A stretch of 64,000 nucleotides of DNA from an uncultured Alistipes sp. (lineage in GTDB: Bacteria > Bacteroidota > Bacteroidia > Bacteroidales > Rikenellaceae). The translations under genes and the position numbers were made by a program. Below, in pieces: positions 1-9,946 of this stretch. Numbering within the stretch: the stretch's first letter is position 1; the number at the start of each line of letters is the position of its first letter. The stretch is taken from contig CANPHE010000013.1 in NCBI GenBank assembly GCA_947573795.1, positions 1-64,000 on the forward strand, in the 5' to 3' direction. The notes below the pieces were generated by a model. It was not told where the DNA came from. It saw nothing but the letters and a program-made list of their open reading frames with translations, and searched no databases.

Positions 1-17
1 GAGCCTTCGGGCGAGAG

Positions 18-80
18 GCAGTCCGCCGCCGGGGGTGGCGGCGAACTGCGCGATCTTAAAGGATCGCTGTTTGCAGAAAA
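18..80 (+). repeat. Dispersed intergenic hairpin repeat, family B copy 1
   Basis: CAGTCCGCCGCCGGGGGTGGCGGCGAACTGCGCGATCTTAAAGGATCGCTGTTTGCAG; closely matches the reverse complement of 37339-37399, and its tail matches 19903-19936. Confidence 0.7.
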
Positions 81-137
81 ATTCTAAAACCCGCCTCTTA
101 GACGAGCGCAGACCGCAACCCGAAAATGCCTTTCATT

Positions 138-839
138 TCACACCTCCTCGGAAACCGGTTGTTTCGTCTCCGCCCTTAGCGGCAGCGGCTTGGTACAGAA
201 ATACCAGTCGTAACACTGCATTCCTTCGGACGAACGCTCCGTACCGTCGTAGGTCGCAGGCGCCGGAACGATGATATCGTCGCCGGGCTGCCAATCGGCG
301 GGCAGCGCCACCTTGTATTCGTCGATGGTCTGCAACCCCACGAGGATTCGTTTGAGTTCGTCGAAGTTACGCCCCAATTGCATGGGGTAGTAGACTACCG
401 CCCGCACCGTAGCCTTGGGATCGATGAAAAACACCGCACGCACGGCCGCCGTAGTACCGGCTCCGGGTTGGATCATGCCGTACTTGCGCGCCACCTCCAT
501 CGACATGTCAGCGATCAGCGGGAATTTCATCTCCACCTTTTTGTGTCCCTTGAACTCGATCCGGTCGTGAATCGAACGCAGCCAAGCGATATGGCTGGCA
601 TTCGTCCCGACCGAAAGGCCCACCAAACGGCAGTTCAGGGCTTCGAACTCAAGCTGCATGGCACCGAACAGCACGAATTCCGAAGTACAGATCGGCGTGA
701 AATCCGACGGATGGCTGAACAATATGACCCACTTCCCTCTGAAATCCTGCGGGAAGCGGATTTTTCCCTGCGTAGTCTCGGCTTCGAAAGCCGGAGCTTT
801 GTCGCCGATGAGCGGCATCGTGTAAGTTTGATTCTCCAT
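138..839 (-). CDS. Peroxiredoxin (AhpC/TSA family, 1-Cys/Prx6-like)
   Basis: MENQTYTMPLIGDKAPAFEAETTQG...HPSDFTPICTSEF motif; start set at MENQ inside ORF 138..917. Confidence 0.92.
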   Translation of the reverse strand: MENQTYTMPLIGDKAPAFEAETTQGKIRFPQDFRGKWVILFSHPSDFTPICTSEFVLFGAMQLEFEALNCRLVGLSVGTNASHIAWLRSIHDRIEFKGHKKVEMKFPLIADMSMEVARKYGMIQPGAGTTAAVRAVFFIDPKATVRAVVYYPMQLGRNFDELKRILVGLQTIDEYKVALPADWQPGDDIIVPAPATYDGTERSSEGMQCYDWYFCTKPLPLRAETKQPVSEEV

Positions 840-954
840 AATTGCGAATTTATGTTTCGTCGGTCTCCTGCAAATACGGTTCCGTTTCGGAATATCGCAT
901 CCGATTGTGGTACGCATTTTGCCGCCGAATATAGTGTTCTAAATATTTTTTGCC

Positions 955-1479
955 ATGAATACGAAAAAACAGGACCCGAAAACGACCGGTTCCGAATTCC
1001 ATCAGTTCTTCGTCGACCAAATCAAGGATATCTACTGGGCCGAGAAACACTTGAAACCGGCATTGATGAAGATGAGCCGTGCGGCGACGAGTCCCTCGCT
1101 GACCAGTGCATTCAAGAAACATTACAGCGAAAGCGACGCACAAATCGCCGTGCTCGACCGGATTTTCGAACTGTTAGGCGTCAAACCGCAGGCCAAACGC
1201 TGCGCAGCGATGGCCGGACTTCTGGAAGAGGCCGACAGCATGATCTCCGACACCGACCGCAACAGTTTCGTACGCGACGCCGGACTGATCCTCGCGGCGC
1301 AGAAGGTCGAACATTACGAGATCGCCACCTACGGTACGCTGAATGCCTTGGCAGCCTATCTGCCCGAAAAGAAGATCAAAAAGCTGATCGCCGACACGCT
1401 GGCCGACGAAAAAAAGACCGACGCGGCGCTTACGAAACTCGCCGAGGAGTTCGTCAACGAATGCGCAGCCGTGGAGTAG
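955..1479 (+). CDS. Ferritin-like DUF892 / YciE-YciF family protein
   Basis: FHQFFVDQIKDIYWAEKHLKPALMKM... and AAQKVEHYEIATYGTL motifs. Confidence 0.88.
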   Translation: MNTKKQDPKTTGSEFHQFFVDQIKDIYWAEKHLKPALMKMSRAATSPSLTSAFKKHYSESDAQIAVLDRIFELLGVKPQAKRCAAMAGLLEEADSMISDTDRNSFVRDAGLILAAQKVEHYEIATYGTLNALAAYLPEKKIKKLIADTLADEKKTDAALTKLAEEFVNECAAVE

Positions 1480-1703
1480 CGTCATCCGCGACGATCGCCC
1501 GAAGAGAGGACCTTTGCGGTTCTCTCTTTTTTTGCCGCATTATCCGCTGCGTTTCTCGGCAAATATCGCTATATTTGCGATTGAATAACCCCCAAAACGA
1601 TTTGCCTATGAGAAAATAACAGCGTATAACAAACGATTCACCGCGTGTCGGCACGACGATCGGATTGCCGGCACTTACCTATAAAAAGCGTTAGCTTTGT
1701 ACC

Positions 1704-1828
1704 TTGCTTTCTGAAAATCTGGAAAATTTGACGAGCAACCAAGGAATGAAGTTTGACGCTCACGTCTACGACGTGGGCTTCATTCTGTATTTGGTTGCAT
1801 AGGTTATTCCAGAGCCTCAGAAAGCAAA
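1704..1828 (+). ncRNA. Candidate structured RNA (long multi-segment hairpin)
   Basis: Nested complementary segments TTGCTTTCTGA/TCAGAAAGCAA, CTGGAA/TTCCAG, GCAACCAA/TTGGTTGC, GAATGAAG/CTTCATTC, CACGT/ACGTG; TAGCTTTG (-7-like) at 1692-1699 and a T-run near 1848. Confidence 0.45.
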
Positions 1829-1911
1829 TCAGAGTTTTGTCCCACGTTTTTTGTATGCCCATACCTCAACCCAAACGCCGAGGGACACGGCACAAAAACA
1901 CAATCCAAGCC

Positions 1912-2334
1912 ATGAAAAATCTCGTTTTATTCATTGCATGCTTTACGCTTATCGCAATGGTCACTTCTTGTAACAAATCTATGATGAAACAGACTTCGCC
2001 CGTTTATTCTCTCACGAACAGCCAGGTTTCGAACGGCGAGCTGCAAACCGTCCTCGAAACCAAAGGACAACTCCGGGGAGAGGTCAGCGGCAAATTCAGT
2101 CTGTTCGGCCGTTCGATCAAAGGGAAAAATCACAAGTACGTCATGGACAATACGAACAGTCTGAAACCGCGCGGAATCGAGGCCGCCAAAGCAGCCGCGC
2201 TCTACCAAGCACTCGAAGGCACAGATTGCGACATCATCCTGGCTCCGGTCTATAACGTCACGACCAAAGGGCGCAAGTTCACAGTCAAGGTAACGGGTAT
2301 CGGCGCCAAAATTCAAGGCGTAGAACAAAAATAG
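1912..2334 (+). CDS. Small lipoprotein of unknown function
   Basis: MKNLVLFIACFTLIAMVTSC lipobox; ORF in frame from 1912. Confidence 0.75.
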   Translation: MKNLVLFIACFTLIAMVTSCNKSMMKQTSPVYSLTNSQVSNGELQTVLETKGQLRGEVSGKFSLFGRSIKGKNHKYVMDNTNSLKPRGIEAAKAAALYQALEGTDCDIILAPVYNVTTKGRKFTVKVTGIGAKIQGVEQK

Positions 2335-2436
2335 GAACATGGGGCGCCCTCCGGCAAAAGGCGCCCCCTTTCCGTATGGCAATATCTGCGGCGAACTGTC
2401 TGCGAAACTCCCGGAAAGCAAAGCCTTATCTTACTA

Positions 2437-2478
2437 TCTTCGGCGGCTCGCACCTTCGACCGGCCCAGCCGCCGAAGA
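2437..2478. repeat. Dispersed intergenic hairpin repeat, family A copy 1
   Basis: TCTTCGGCGGCT ... AGCCGCCGAAGA inverted repeat, shared with 22515-22563 and 33711-33759. Confidence 0.75.
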
Positions 2479-2645
2479 CGATTATTGTCTGAGAACCTTT
2501 TTCCCGGTTCTTGCCGAACAGCCACCGCACGACACCGCCAAGCCTCCTACGAATTGCACCCGAAATCTCCTTTTTAGAGATTTCGGGTGCATCAAAAACA
2601 GCGAACAAAACGGCCGCGCCCCAAACGACGCCCCGGCCGCTCCGC

Positions 2646-3191
2646 TCAACGTATCTTGCGAATAATCTCGCCGCCGTGGCGGATCGCCTCCTCGTTGGCC
2701 GAAAGCATCTTCCAAGCGCGCTCCGGAAGCGACTTTTTCAGACCGATCATCACATTCTCCATCTCCACGACGGGGCAGACCTTCAGATAGCCGCCCAGAA
2801 TCATCGTGTTGAAGAGCTTGGCTTGTCCCATGCGGGCACACTCCGACGTAGCGTCGATCGCATAGACCGAGATATCCTCGCGCACGGGATGACGCGTAAT
2901 GCCGTTCGTGTCGTAGATCAGCACTCCGCCCGGTTTGACCATCGGTTCGAACTTCTCCATCGACTGCTGGTTCAGGATGATCGCCGTGTCGAATTCGTGG
3001 GCGATGGGCGACGAGATTTTCCGGTCGGAGAGGATCACCGTCACGTTGGCCGTACCGCCGCGCATCTCAGGACCGTAGGAGGGCATCCACGTAACCTCGT
3101 AATCCTGCATTACCCCCGAGTAAGCCAGGATTTTACCCATCGAAAGGACGCCTTGTCCTCCGAATCCCGCAATTATCAATGTCTCTTTCAT
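2646..3191 (-). CDS. 2-oxoacid:ferredoxin oxidoreductase gamma subunit (KorC-like)
   Basis: MKETLIIAGFGGQGVLSMGKIL...YGPEMRGGTANVTV. Confidence 0.9.
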   Translation of the reverse strand: MKETLIIAGFGGQGVLSMGKILAYSGVMQDYEVTWMPSYGPEMRGGTANVTVILSDRKISSPIAHEFDTAIILNQQSMEKFEPMVKPGGVLIYDTNGITRHPVREDISVYAIDATSECARMGQAKLFNTMILGGYLKVCPVVEMENVMIGLKKSLPERAWKMLSANEEAIRHGGEIIRKIR

Positions 3192-3201
3192 GGTTCTCCT
3201 C

Positions 3202-3963
3202 CTATTTGATTTCCTTGATATCGCCCAGCGGATAGTAGGGCAGCATGTTCTGCTCCAGCCATTCGTTCGATGCCACGGGCGAAAGTTTCCAACCGCTGTT
3301 GCAGGTCGATACGACCTCCACGAGCGAGAAGCCTTTCCCCTCCATCGAACGCTGAAACGCCTTCTTGATCGCAGCCTTGCATTTACGCACGTTGGCGGGT
3401 TTGTGGACGCTCTGACGCGTGATGAAGGTCGCACCGTCGAGGTGGGCCATCATCTCGGCGATCTTGTAGGGATAACCGTTCAACCGCGGATCACGTCCGT
3501 AGGGCGTCGTCGCAGTCTTCATACCCAGCAGGGTAGTGGGAGCCATCTGACCGCCCGTCATGCCGTAGATCGCATTGTTGATATAGATCGCCACGACATT
3601 CTCGCCGCGGGCCGCCGCATGGATCGACTCCGCCGTGCCGATGGCCGACAGGTCGCCGTCGCCCTGGTAGGTGAAGACCAAATTCCCGGGCATCAGACGT
3701 TTCATCGCCGTAGCCACTGCCAAAGCACGTCCGTGCGCCGCTTCGATCCAATCGATATCGATATAGTTGTAGGCGAATACCGAACAGCCTACGGGCGAAA
3801 CGCCCACCGTACGTTCGGCGAGTCCCAGTTCGTCGATGACCTCGGCGACGAGTTTATGCACCGTACCGTGGCTGCATCCCGGACAATAGTGCATCACATG
3901 GTCGGTGATGAGTTTCGGTTTTGCGTAAACCAGATTCTCCTGTTTGATTTCAACCTCTGCCAT
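3202..3963 (-). CDS. 2-oxoacid:ferredoxin oxidoreductase beta subunit (TPP-binding; KorB-like)
   Basis: HYCPGCSHGTVHKLVAEVIDEL...TYQGDGDLSAIGTAE TPP motif. Confidence 0.93.
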   Translation of the reverse strand: MAEVEIKQENLVYAKPKLITDHVMHYCPGCSHGTVHKLVAEVIDELGLAERTVGVSPVGCSVFAYNYIDIDWIEAAHGRALAVATAMKRLMPGNLVFTYQGDGDLSAIGTAESIHAAARGENVVAIYINNAIYGMTGGQMAPTTLLGMKTATTPYGRDPRLNGYPYKIAEMMAHLDGATFITRQSVHKPANVRKCKAAIKKAFQRSMEGKGFSLVEVVSTCNSGWKLSPVASNEWLEQNMLPYYPLGDIKEIK

Positions 3964-3968
3964 CGTCT

Positions 3969-5063
3969 CTACTTTTTAATCAGTTTTTCTTTGAGTGCCT
4001 CCAGCACTTCGTCGGGGTTGAAGAGCATGCCGCCCTGACGTCCGTAATGGGCTACGGGAGCCTTGCCCTCGACGGCCAGGCGCACGTCCTCGACCATCTG
4101 GCCCGCGTTGAGCTCGGCCGCGAGGAATCCCTTCACGCCGCGCGATGCCAACTCGGCAATCGGCTTCGAAGGGAAAGGATACAGCGTGATCGGACGCAGC
4201 AGTCCGACCTTCAGCCCCTCGGCGCGGGCCATCTCGACCGTCGCCGAGCAGATGCGGGCCGATGAACCGAACGCCACGATGACATAATCCGCATCGTCGC
4301 AATCGATCGCTTCGTAGCGCACCTCGTCGCGCTCCATCGCTTCGTATTTGGCCTGAAGGCGCTGATTGATGATCTCCATCTTCTCGGATTGGAGTTCGAG
4401 CGACGTGACGACGTTGCGGCCGCGCGTCGCAGGTTTGCCTTGGGCTGCCCAACTGCCGCACTCGGCACGCAGCTCCTCATCGGTCTTGCGCGGACGCTGG
4501 GGTGCCAGCACGACCTTCTCCATCATCTGACCGATGGCGCCGTCGGCCAGGATCATTGCCGGATTGCGGTATTTGAACGCCAAGTCGAACGCCAGCGCCA
4601 CGTGGTCGTGCATCTCCTGCACCGAGTTGGGCGCCAGTACGATCAAACGGTAATCGCCGTGACCGCCGCCCTTGCAGGCCTGGAAATAGTCGCCCTGCGA
4701 AGGCTGAATCGTCCCGAGGCCCGGGCCGCCGCGCTGGCAGTTGATAATCAGACAAGGCAACTCCGCACCGGCCAGATAACTGATACCCTCGGCCATCAGG
4801 CTGATACCGGGACTCGACGAGGAGGTCATCACCCGTTTACCCGCCGACGCACCGCCGTAGACCATGTTGATCGACGAAATCTCCGATTCGGCTTGCAGCA
4901 CGACCATGCCGGTCGTCTCCCAGGGTTTGAGCTCCATGAGCGTCTCCATCACCTCCGACTGCGGGGTGATCGGGTAACCGAAATACCCGTCGCAACCGTA
5001 GCGAATCGCCGCATGGGCGATCACTTCGTTGCCTTTCATCAGTTTCACCTCTTTCTCTGCCAT
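3969..5063 (-). CDS. 2-oxoacid:ferredoxin oxidoreductase alpha subunit (KorA-like)
   Basis: MKGNEVIAHAAIRYGCDGYFGYPITPQSEVMETL... Confidence 0.93.
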   Translation of the reverse strand: MAEKEVKLMKGNEVIAHAAIRYGCDGYFGYPITPQSEVMETLMELKPWETTGMVVLQAESEISSINMVYGGASAGKRVMTSSSSPGISLMAEGISYLAGAELPCLIINCQRGGPGLGTIQPSQGDYFQACKGGGHGDYRLIVLAPNSVQEMHDHVALAFDLAFKYRNPAMILADGAIGQMMEKVVLAPQRPRKTDEELRAECGSWAAQGKPATRGRNVVTSLELQSEKMEIINQRLQAKYEAMERDEVRYEAIDCDDADYVIVAFGSSARICSATVEMARAEGLKVGLLRPITLYPFPSKPIAELASRGVKGFLAAELNAGQMVEDVRLAVEGKAPVAHYGRQGGMLFNPDEVLEALKEKLIKK

Positions 5064-5067
5064 AGCC

Positions 5068-5295
5068 CTATTCGAATTTTTGACGATACACCGAGATCAC
5101 GCTGTCCGGACAGATCACCGCACACGAAGCACATCCCGTGCACGCATCGGGATTCGCCATCCGGGCTACCGGATAGCCCTTGCCGTTGACCTCGACCGAC
5201 ATAGCGAGCACATCGCACGGGCAGGAGGCCACACAGACCCCGCATCCCTTGCACCGCTCCTTGTCGACGACGATCGTTCCTTTGATTTTAGCCAT
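5068..5295 (-). CDS. 4Fe-4S ferredoxin subunit (KorD-like)
   Basis: Two clusters: CKGCGVCVASCPCDVL and CTGCASCAVICPDSV. Confidence 0.92.
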   Translation of the reverse strand: MAKIKGTIVVDKERCKGCGVCVASCPCDVLAMSVEVNGKGYPVARMANPDACTGCASCAVICPDSVISVYRQKFE

Positions 5296-5381
5296 AATGC
5301 CTTCTCTTGTTTAGTTCTTACAAATATAGGTTTTTTCCGGCGATTTTCCGCACGCGAAGCGAAAAAATATGCAGCACAAAA

Positions 5382-5408
5382 AATGCCCCGGTCTCGCACC
5401 GGGGCATT
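5382..5408 (-). terminator. Intrinsic terminator downstream of the DUF805 gene
   Basis: AATGCCCCGG...CCGGGGCATT hairpin; T-rich on the minus strand. Confidence 0.7.
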
Positions 5409-5427
5409 CGTCGAAACGAACGGAATA

Positions 5428-5895
5428 TTATCGCTCGATCTCCGCTTTCGGATCGGGACCGTATCGGTTATCGCCCGGGGTACCGGCCGAACAAAAGATG
5501 TAAAGCATCGCAATCGCATATATCGCAGTCACCAGATACAGGATAGGAATACAAGCCCAAATAGCGGTCAAGACGAAAGTCAATTGCAATAATAAGGAAA
5601 TCAAGCAGACAAGTATAATAACGAAAAGTATCAAACAAGGCCACAACAGCAACTTGCCGCTGCGGCCCATATCATGCAACCGACGCACCGAAACGGCAAG
5701 TCCCGGCAAGAACAAGAACAGGCCCGTCAGCATGTAAAACCATAAACCGTCAACCGCATCGAACATCATCCAGTCGAGACACCAAGCAACGATCATGAAG
5801 ATGAATTGAAACAATACGAAATACCAATATTCGGCACGACGGGCTCGCCCCGAGAAGGTCGCATAATTGCGAATACATTTAATGAACCATTTCAT
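5428..5895 (-). CDS. DUF805 family membrane protein
   Basis: MKWFIKCIRNYATFSGRARRAEYWYFVLF...VRRLHDMGRSG. Confidence 0.88.
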   Translation of the reverse strand: MKWFIKCIRNYATFSGRARRAEYWYFVLFQFIFMIVAWCLDWMMFDAVDGLWFYMLTGLFLFLPGLAVSVRRLHDMGRSGKLLLWPCLILFVIILVCLISLLLQLTFVLTAIWACIPILYLVTAIYAIAMLYIFCSAGTPGDNRYGPDPKAEIER

Positions 5896-6094
5896 ATCCT
5901 GTGTGTTTTGAGTGAAAGTTGCACAAATATATATAAAAATATTGAATTCCACCGAATTAAGACTATAAAAATCGCGAACGGCATCGGCCTCGGACAGCAT
6001 AATCCGAAACAGATACGACGCCAATCCGCCATATGTCGCAAGAGTGCGGGCTTCGCAGGCTGCTTGCCGCAAGCGTCATCTATGAACAAACGAA

Positions 6095-6115
6095 GGGCTG
6101 TTCGACGAACAGCCC
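6095..6115 (-). terminator. Terminator-like hairpin after the DUF1015 gene
   Basis: GGGCTGTTC gac GAACAGCCC; weak T tract. Confidence 0.45.
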
Positions 6116-6138
6116 CTCGTATTCCGTAAAGTCCGAAA

Positions 6139-7392
6139 CTATCGATCCTCCGCCCCGAACGAGTGAATCACCACACCCGAACGCAGTTTGGGTTCGAACC
6201 ACGTCGTCTTCGGCGGCATGATATTGCCCGTATCGGCGATATCGATCAACTGCTGCATCGAAACGGGGTAGAGGGCGAACGCCACCTGCATCTCGCCGCT
6301 GTCCACACGCCGTTTCAACTCGCCGAGGCCGCGGATGCCCCCGACGAAATCGATCCGCTTCGACGTGCGCAGGTCCTTGATATCCAGAATCGCATCGAGC
6401 ACCCGATTCGAGAGCACCGTGACGTCCAGCACCCCGATCGGGTCGTTATCGTCGTAGGTTCCCGGCCGCGCCGTCAAGCTGTACCAACGGCCGTCGAGAT
6501 ACATCGCGAAGTTGTGCAACGCCACAGGACGATACTCCTCCGCACCCTTGTCTTCGACGACGAAATCAACGCTCAGTTTTTCGAGCAACTGTTCCGGCGT
6601 CAGCCCGTTCAGGTCCTTCACCACACGGTTGTAGTCGATGATGCGCAACTGCCCGGCGGGGAAGGTCACGGCCAGGAAGTAGCAATACTCCTCCTCGCCC
6701 GTGTGCGCCGGATTCTTCGCCTTGCATTCGGCACCCACGCGCGCGGCAGCGGCCGTGCGGTGGTGTCCGTCGGCAACGTAGAGGGCCGGAATTCCGGCGA
6801 AAATCTCCGTGATGCGGTCGTTGGTTTTCCGGTCGCGGATCACCCACAACTTGTGCCCGAATCCGTCAGCGGCCGTAAAGTCGTAATCCGGGGCGTTGGC
6901 AGCCACCGTATCGGCGACGATGCGATCGATCTCCGCGTTATCGGGATAAGCGAAAAACACAGGCTCGATATTGGCTTGCTGGTTGCGCACGTGAATCATG
7001 CGGTCCTCCTCCTTGTCGGGGCGCGTCAGTTCGTGTTTTTTGATGGCTCCCGAGAGATAATCCTCGAAATGACAGCACATGGCCAGACCGTACTGCGTGC
7101 GCCCCTCCATCGTCTGCGCGTAAATATAATAGTACTCCTCGGGGTCCTGCTGCAACCAGCCCTCGCGGCGCCAGCGGCGGAAATTCTCCACGGCCCGATC
7201 GTAGACCTCCTGCGAATGTTCGTCGGCAATGGGGGAGAAGTCGATCTCGGGCTTGATGATGTGCAGCAACGAGCGCTCCGTAGCTTCAGCCTGCGCCTCG
7301 GCCGAATTCAACACGTCGTAAGGACGCGACGCCACTTCGGAGGCATGCTCCTTCGGAGGGCGTATTCCGCGAAAAGGTTTGATTCGTACCAT
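6139..7392 (-). CDS. DUF1015 family protein
   Basis: MVRIKPFRGIRPPKEHASEVASRPYDVLN...ALYVADGHHRTAAAARVG. Confidence 0.9.
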   Translation of the reverse strand: MVRIKPFRGIRPPKEHASEVASRPYDVLNSAEAQAEATERSLLHIIKPEIDFSPIADEHSQEVYDRAVENFRRWRREGWLQQDPEEYYYIYAQTMEGRTQYGLAMCCHFEDYLSGAIKKHELTRPDKEEDRMIHVRNQQANIEPVFFAYPDNAEIDRIVADTVAANAPDYDFTAADGFGHKLWVIRDRKTNDRITEIFAGIPALYVADGHHRTAAAARVGAECKAKNPAHTGEEEYCYFLAVTFPAGQLRIIDYNRVVKDLNGLTPEQLLEKLSVDFVVEDKGAEEYRPVALHNFAMYLDGRWYSLTARPGTYDDNDPIGVLDVTVLSNRVLDAILDIKDLRTSKRIDFVGGIRGLGELKRRVDSGEMQVAFALYPVSMQQLIDIADTGNIMPPKTTWFEPKLRSGVVIHSFGAEDR

Positions 7393-7547
7393 TACTATAT
7401 AAGGTTCATTGTGGGTTGTACCCGAAGCCCCCGCCTGAGGCGGGGGTTTGGGGGTGGGTCAGATTTGTAAACGCGGCGAAACGCCGCGAGGCTTCGGCCA
7501 TCCTAAGCAAAAATGCAGTCGGGCAACCGCAACGGGGTATTATACGA

Positions 7548-8471
7548 CTACTTGTTCACCTGAAAACGGGTATTTCCCGTCTTGAAGAAGTCGACGATCT
7601 GCGACGCGGCAGCCAGACCGGCATTGATGTTGGCCTCGGCGGTCTCGGCACCCATCTTCTTCGCCGTAGCGAAGACGCGCTTGCCGAACTGCTCGTCCAG
7701 CTCCGGCTGAATGCCCGCAGCGATATCGGTCGCATACTTCAGATCGGCACGCTCCGTGAGCGCCCGGCGGAGTCCCTCCTCGTCGATCACCTCCTTGCGA
7801 GCCGTGTTGACCAGCGTCGCACCTGCGGGCATCGACATCATGAGGTCGTAGCCGATCGAACCGCGCGTTTGCTCCGTAGCGGGGATATGCAGCGAAAGGT
7901 AGTCCGACGCCCGGTAAAGCTCCTCAACGGAAGCCACCTGCCGCACGCCGTCGGCCTCGAAGACGGCCGGATCGGTGATGAACGGGTCGTAGGCCACGAC
8001 CTCCATACCCAACGCCTTACCTTTGCGGCCGACCAGACGGCCGACGTTTCCGTAAGCGTGGATACCGAGCGTCTTGCCCTGGATTTCCGTGCCGGTGCCG
8101 GGCGTGAAGCGGTTGCGGGCCATGAAGATCATCATCGCCACAGCCAGCTCGGCCACGGCGTTGGAGTTCTGACCCGGAGTGTTCATCACCACGATGCCGC
8201 GCTCCGTAGCAGCCGCCAGGTCCACGTTGTCGTAACCCGCACCGGCCCGCACGACGATCTTGAGGTTCTTCGCCGCATCGATCACCTCGCGCGTCACCTT
8301 GTCGCTGCGCACGATCAGCGCGTCGACATCGGCGACAGCCTCCAACAACTGCGCCTTGTCCGTATATTTTTCGAGCAGCGCCAGTTCGTAACCCGCGCCT
8401 TCGACGATTCCGCGAATACCCTCCACCGCTTTCCGGGCGAAAGGCTTCTCGGTCGCAACCAGTATTTTCAT
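7548..8471 (-). CDS. serA: D-3-phosphoglycerate dehydrogenase
   Basis: MKILVATEKPFARKAVEGIRGIV...GIHAYGNVGRLVGRKGKALGMEV NAD-binding domain; next to serC. Confidence 0.9.
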   Translation of the reverse strand: MKILVATEKPFARKAVEGIRGIVEGAGYELALLEKYTDKAQLLEAVADVDALIVRSDKVTREVIDAAKNLKIVVRAGAGYDNVDLAAATERGIVVMNTPGQNSNAVAELAVAMMIFMARNRFTPGTGTEIQGKTLGIHAYGNVGRLVGRKGKALGMEVVAYDPFITDPAVFEADGVRQVASVEELYRASDYLSLHIPATEQTRGSIGYDLMMSMPAGATLVNTARKEVIDEEGLRRALTERADLKYATDIAAGIQPELDEQFGKRVFATAKKMGAETAEANINAGLAAASQIVDFFKTGNTRFQVNK

Positions 8472-8694
8472 ATTTTCGAGCAATGATGTGAAATAAACTA
8501 CGTTCTCTTTTTTCGTCTCCCGCATCAGCGGAACGATCGTGGGGCACATTGTTTCCAGCAATTATAACGCACTTCGGTCTCCGGAAGCAATCGTTTCACT
8601 GCCGCTCGCGGCATTCAAACCGCAGCCTCTCCTCTCGGAAGGCCGCCGTCAGGAAGCAACTCGGCGAACCGTCAGTACATACCATATAATCACC

Positions 8695-9768
8695 TTATTT
8701 CGCGTGTTTCTCAGCGAATTCGCGCATGCAGTCCACCAACACCTGTACGCTCTCGATCGACAGGGCGTTGTAGCACGACGCACGGAAACCGCCCACCAGA
8801 CGGTGGCCTTTGATACCCACGATATCGCGGCTCTTGGCGAACTCCATGAACTCGGGAGCCAGCTCCTCGTTGCCCTCGGTCATCACGAAGCAAATGTTCA
8901 TCAACGAACGGTCCTCCTTCTCGACGGTGCCGCGGAAAAGCGGGTTGCGGTCGATCTCGTCGTAGAGCAGCTTCGCCTTGGCGAGGTTGCGGCGGTAAAT
9001 TTCCTCCACGCCGCCGATCGACTTCAACCAGCGCAGCGTCTCCATAAGCACGTAGATCGGGAAGACGGGCGGGGTATTGAACATCGAGTTGTTCTCGACG
9101 TGCGTACGGTAGGATACCATCGTCGGCAGGTCGCGCACGATCCGATCGAGCATATCCTCGCGGATGATGGCGAAAGCCACGCCGGCCGGAGCCAGGTTCT
9201 TCTGCGCACCGCCGTAGATCATGGCGTATTTCGTCACGTCGACCGGCCGCGAAAGGATATCCGACGACATGTCGGCGATCAAGGGCACGGGCGACGAGAG
9301 GTCCTCGTGGTACTCCGTACCGTAAATCGTGTTGTTGGAGGTGATGTGGAGATAGTCCAGGTCCTCGGGAATCGCGAAACCTTTGGGAATATAGGTGAAA
9401 TTGCGATCCTCCGACGTCGCCAGCACCTCGACCTCGCCGTAGCGTTTGGCCTCTTTGATGGCTTTCTTCGACCAGACGCCCGTATTCACGTAGCCGGCCT
9501 TCTTGCCGAGGAAATTGGCGGGAATCTGATAGAAATAGGTACTGGCACCGCCTCCCAGGTAGATGATCTTGTAATTATCGGGAATATGGAGCAACTCGCG
9601 GAACAGGGCGTCGGCCTCGGCCATAACCGCATCGAAATCCTTGGTACGGTGGGAAATCGAGAGAATCGAAAGTCCCGATCCGTTGAAATCGAGCACCGCC
9701 TGCGCAGCCTTTTCGATCACCTCGTCCGCCAGGACCGAAGGTCCCGCATTGAAATTGTGCTTTTTCAT
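8695..9768 (-). CDS. serC: Phosphoserine aminotransferase
   Basis: [21 protein letters not shown]...[23 protein letters not shown]. Confidence 0.97.
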   Translation of the reverse strand: MKKHNFNAGPSVLADEVIEKAAQAVLDFNGSGLSILSISHRTKDFDAVMAEADALFRELLHIPDNYKIIYLGGGASTYFYQIPANFLGKKAGYVNTGVWSKKAIKEAKRYGEVEVLATSEDRNFTYIPKGFAIPEDLDYLHITSNNTIYGTEYHEDLSSPVPLIADMSSDILSRPVDVTKYAMIYGGAQKNLAPAGVAFAIIREDMLDRIVRDLPTMVSYRTHVENNSMFNTPPVFPIYVLMETLRWLKSIGGVEEIYRRNLAKAKLLYDEIDRNPLFRGTVEKEDRSLMNICFVMTEGNEELAPEFMEFAKSRDIVGIKGHRLVGGFRASCYNALSIESVQVLVDCMREFAEKHAK

Positions 9769-9821
9769 ATCAAAAATCGTATTATTTGGGTTATTCTCAT
9801 CAACCTGTTAGTTTGCTAACA

Positions 9822-9852
9822 CAAATATAGATATATTATTTCGAACCGCAAG
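9822..9852 (-). promoter_or_regulatory. Bacteroidota-type promoter for serC-serA-DUF1015
   Basis: Minus strand CTTG-N19-TATATTTG (plus strand CAAATATA 9822-9829, CAAG 9849-9852). Confidence 0.6.
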
Positions 9853-9946
9853 GGGGTTCGGCGATAAATTTCATTCCCGGCCCGGAATGCTCGGCTTTTT
9901 GAATTGTTTTTATTATTTTTGCCGAAATTTATGATTTTTCGGCACC

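Noticed and set aside
1638-1862. 74-aa minus-strand ORF across the 1704-1828 hairpin
   Set aside because: No domain or RBS support; the palindromic structure explains the region better.
7428-7490. GC-rich hairpins between serA and DUF1015 as another repeat-family copy
   Set aside because: CCCCCGCCTGAGGCGGGGG and GCGGCGAAACGCCGC fold well but share no conserved tail with families A or B; too weak to assign.
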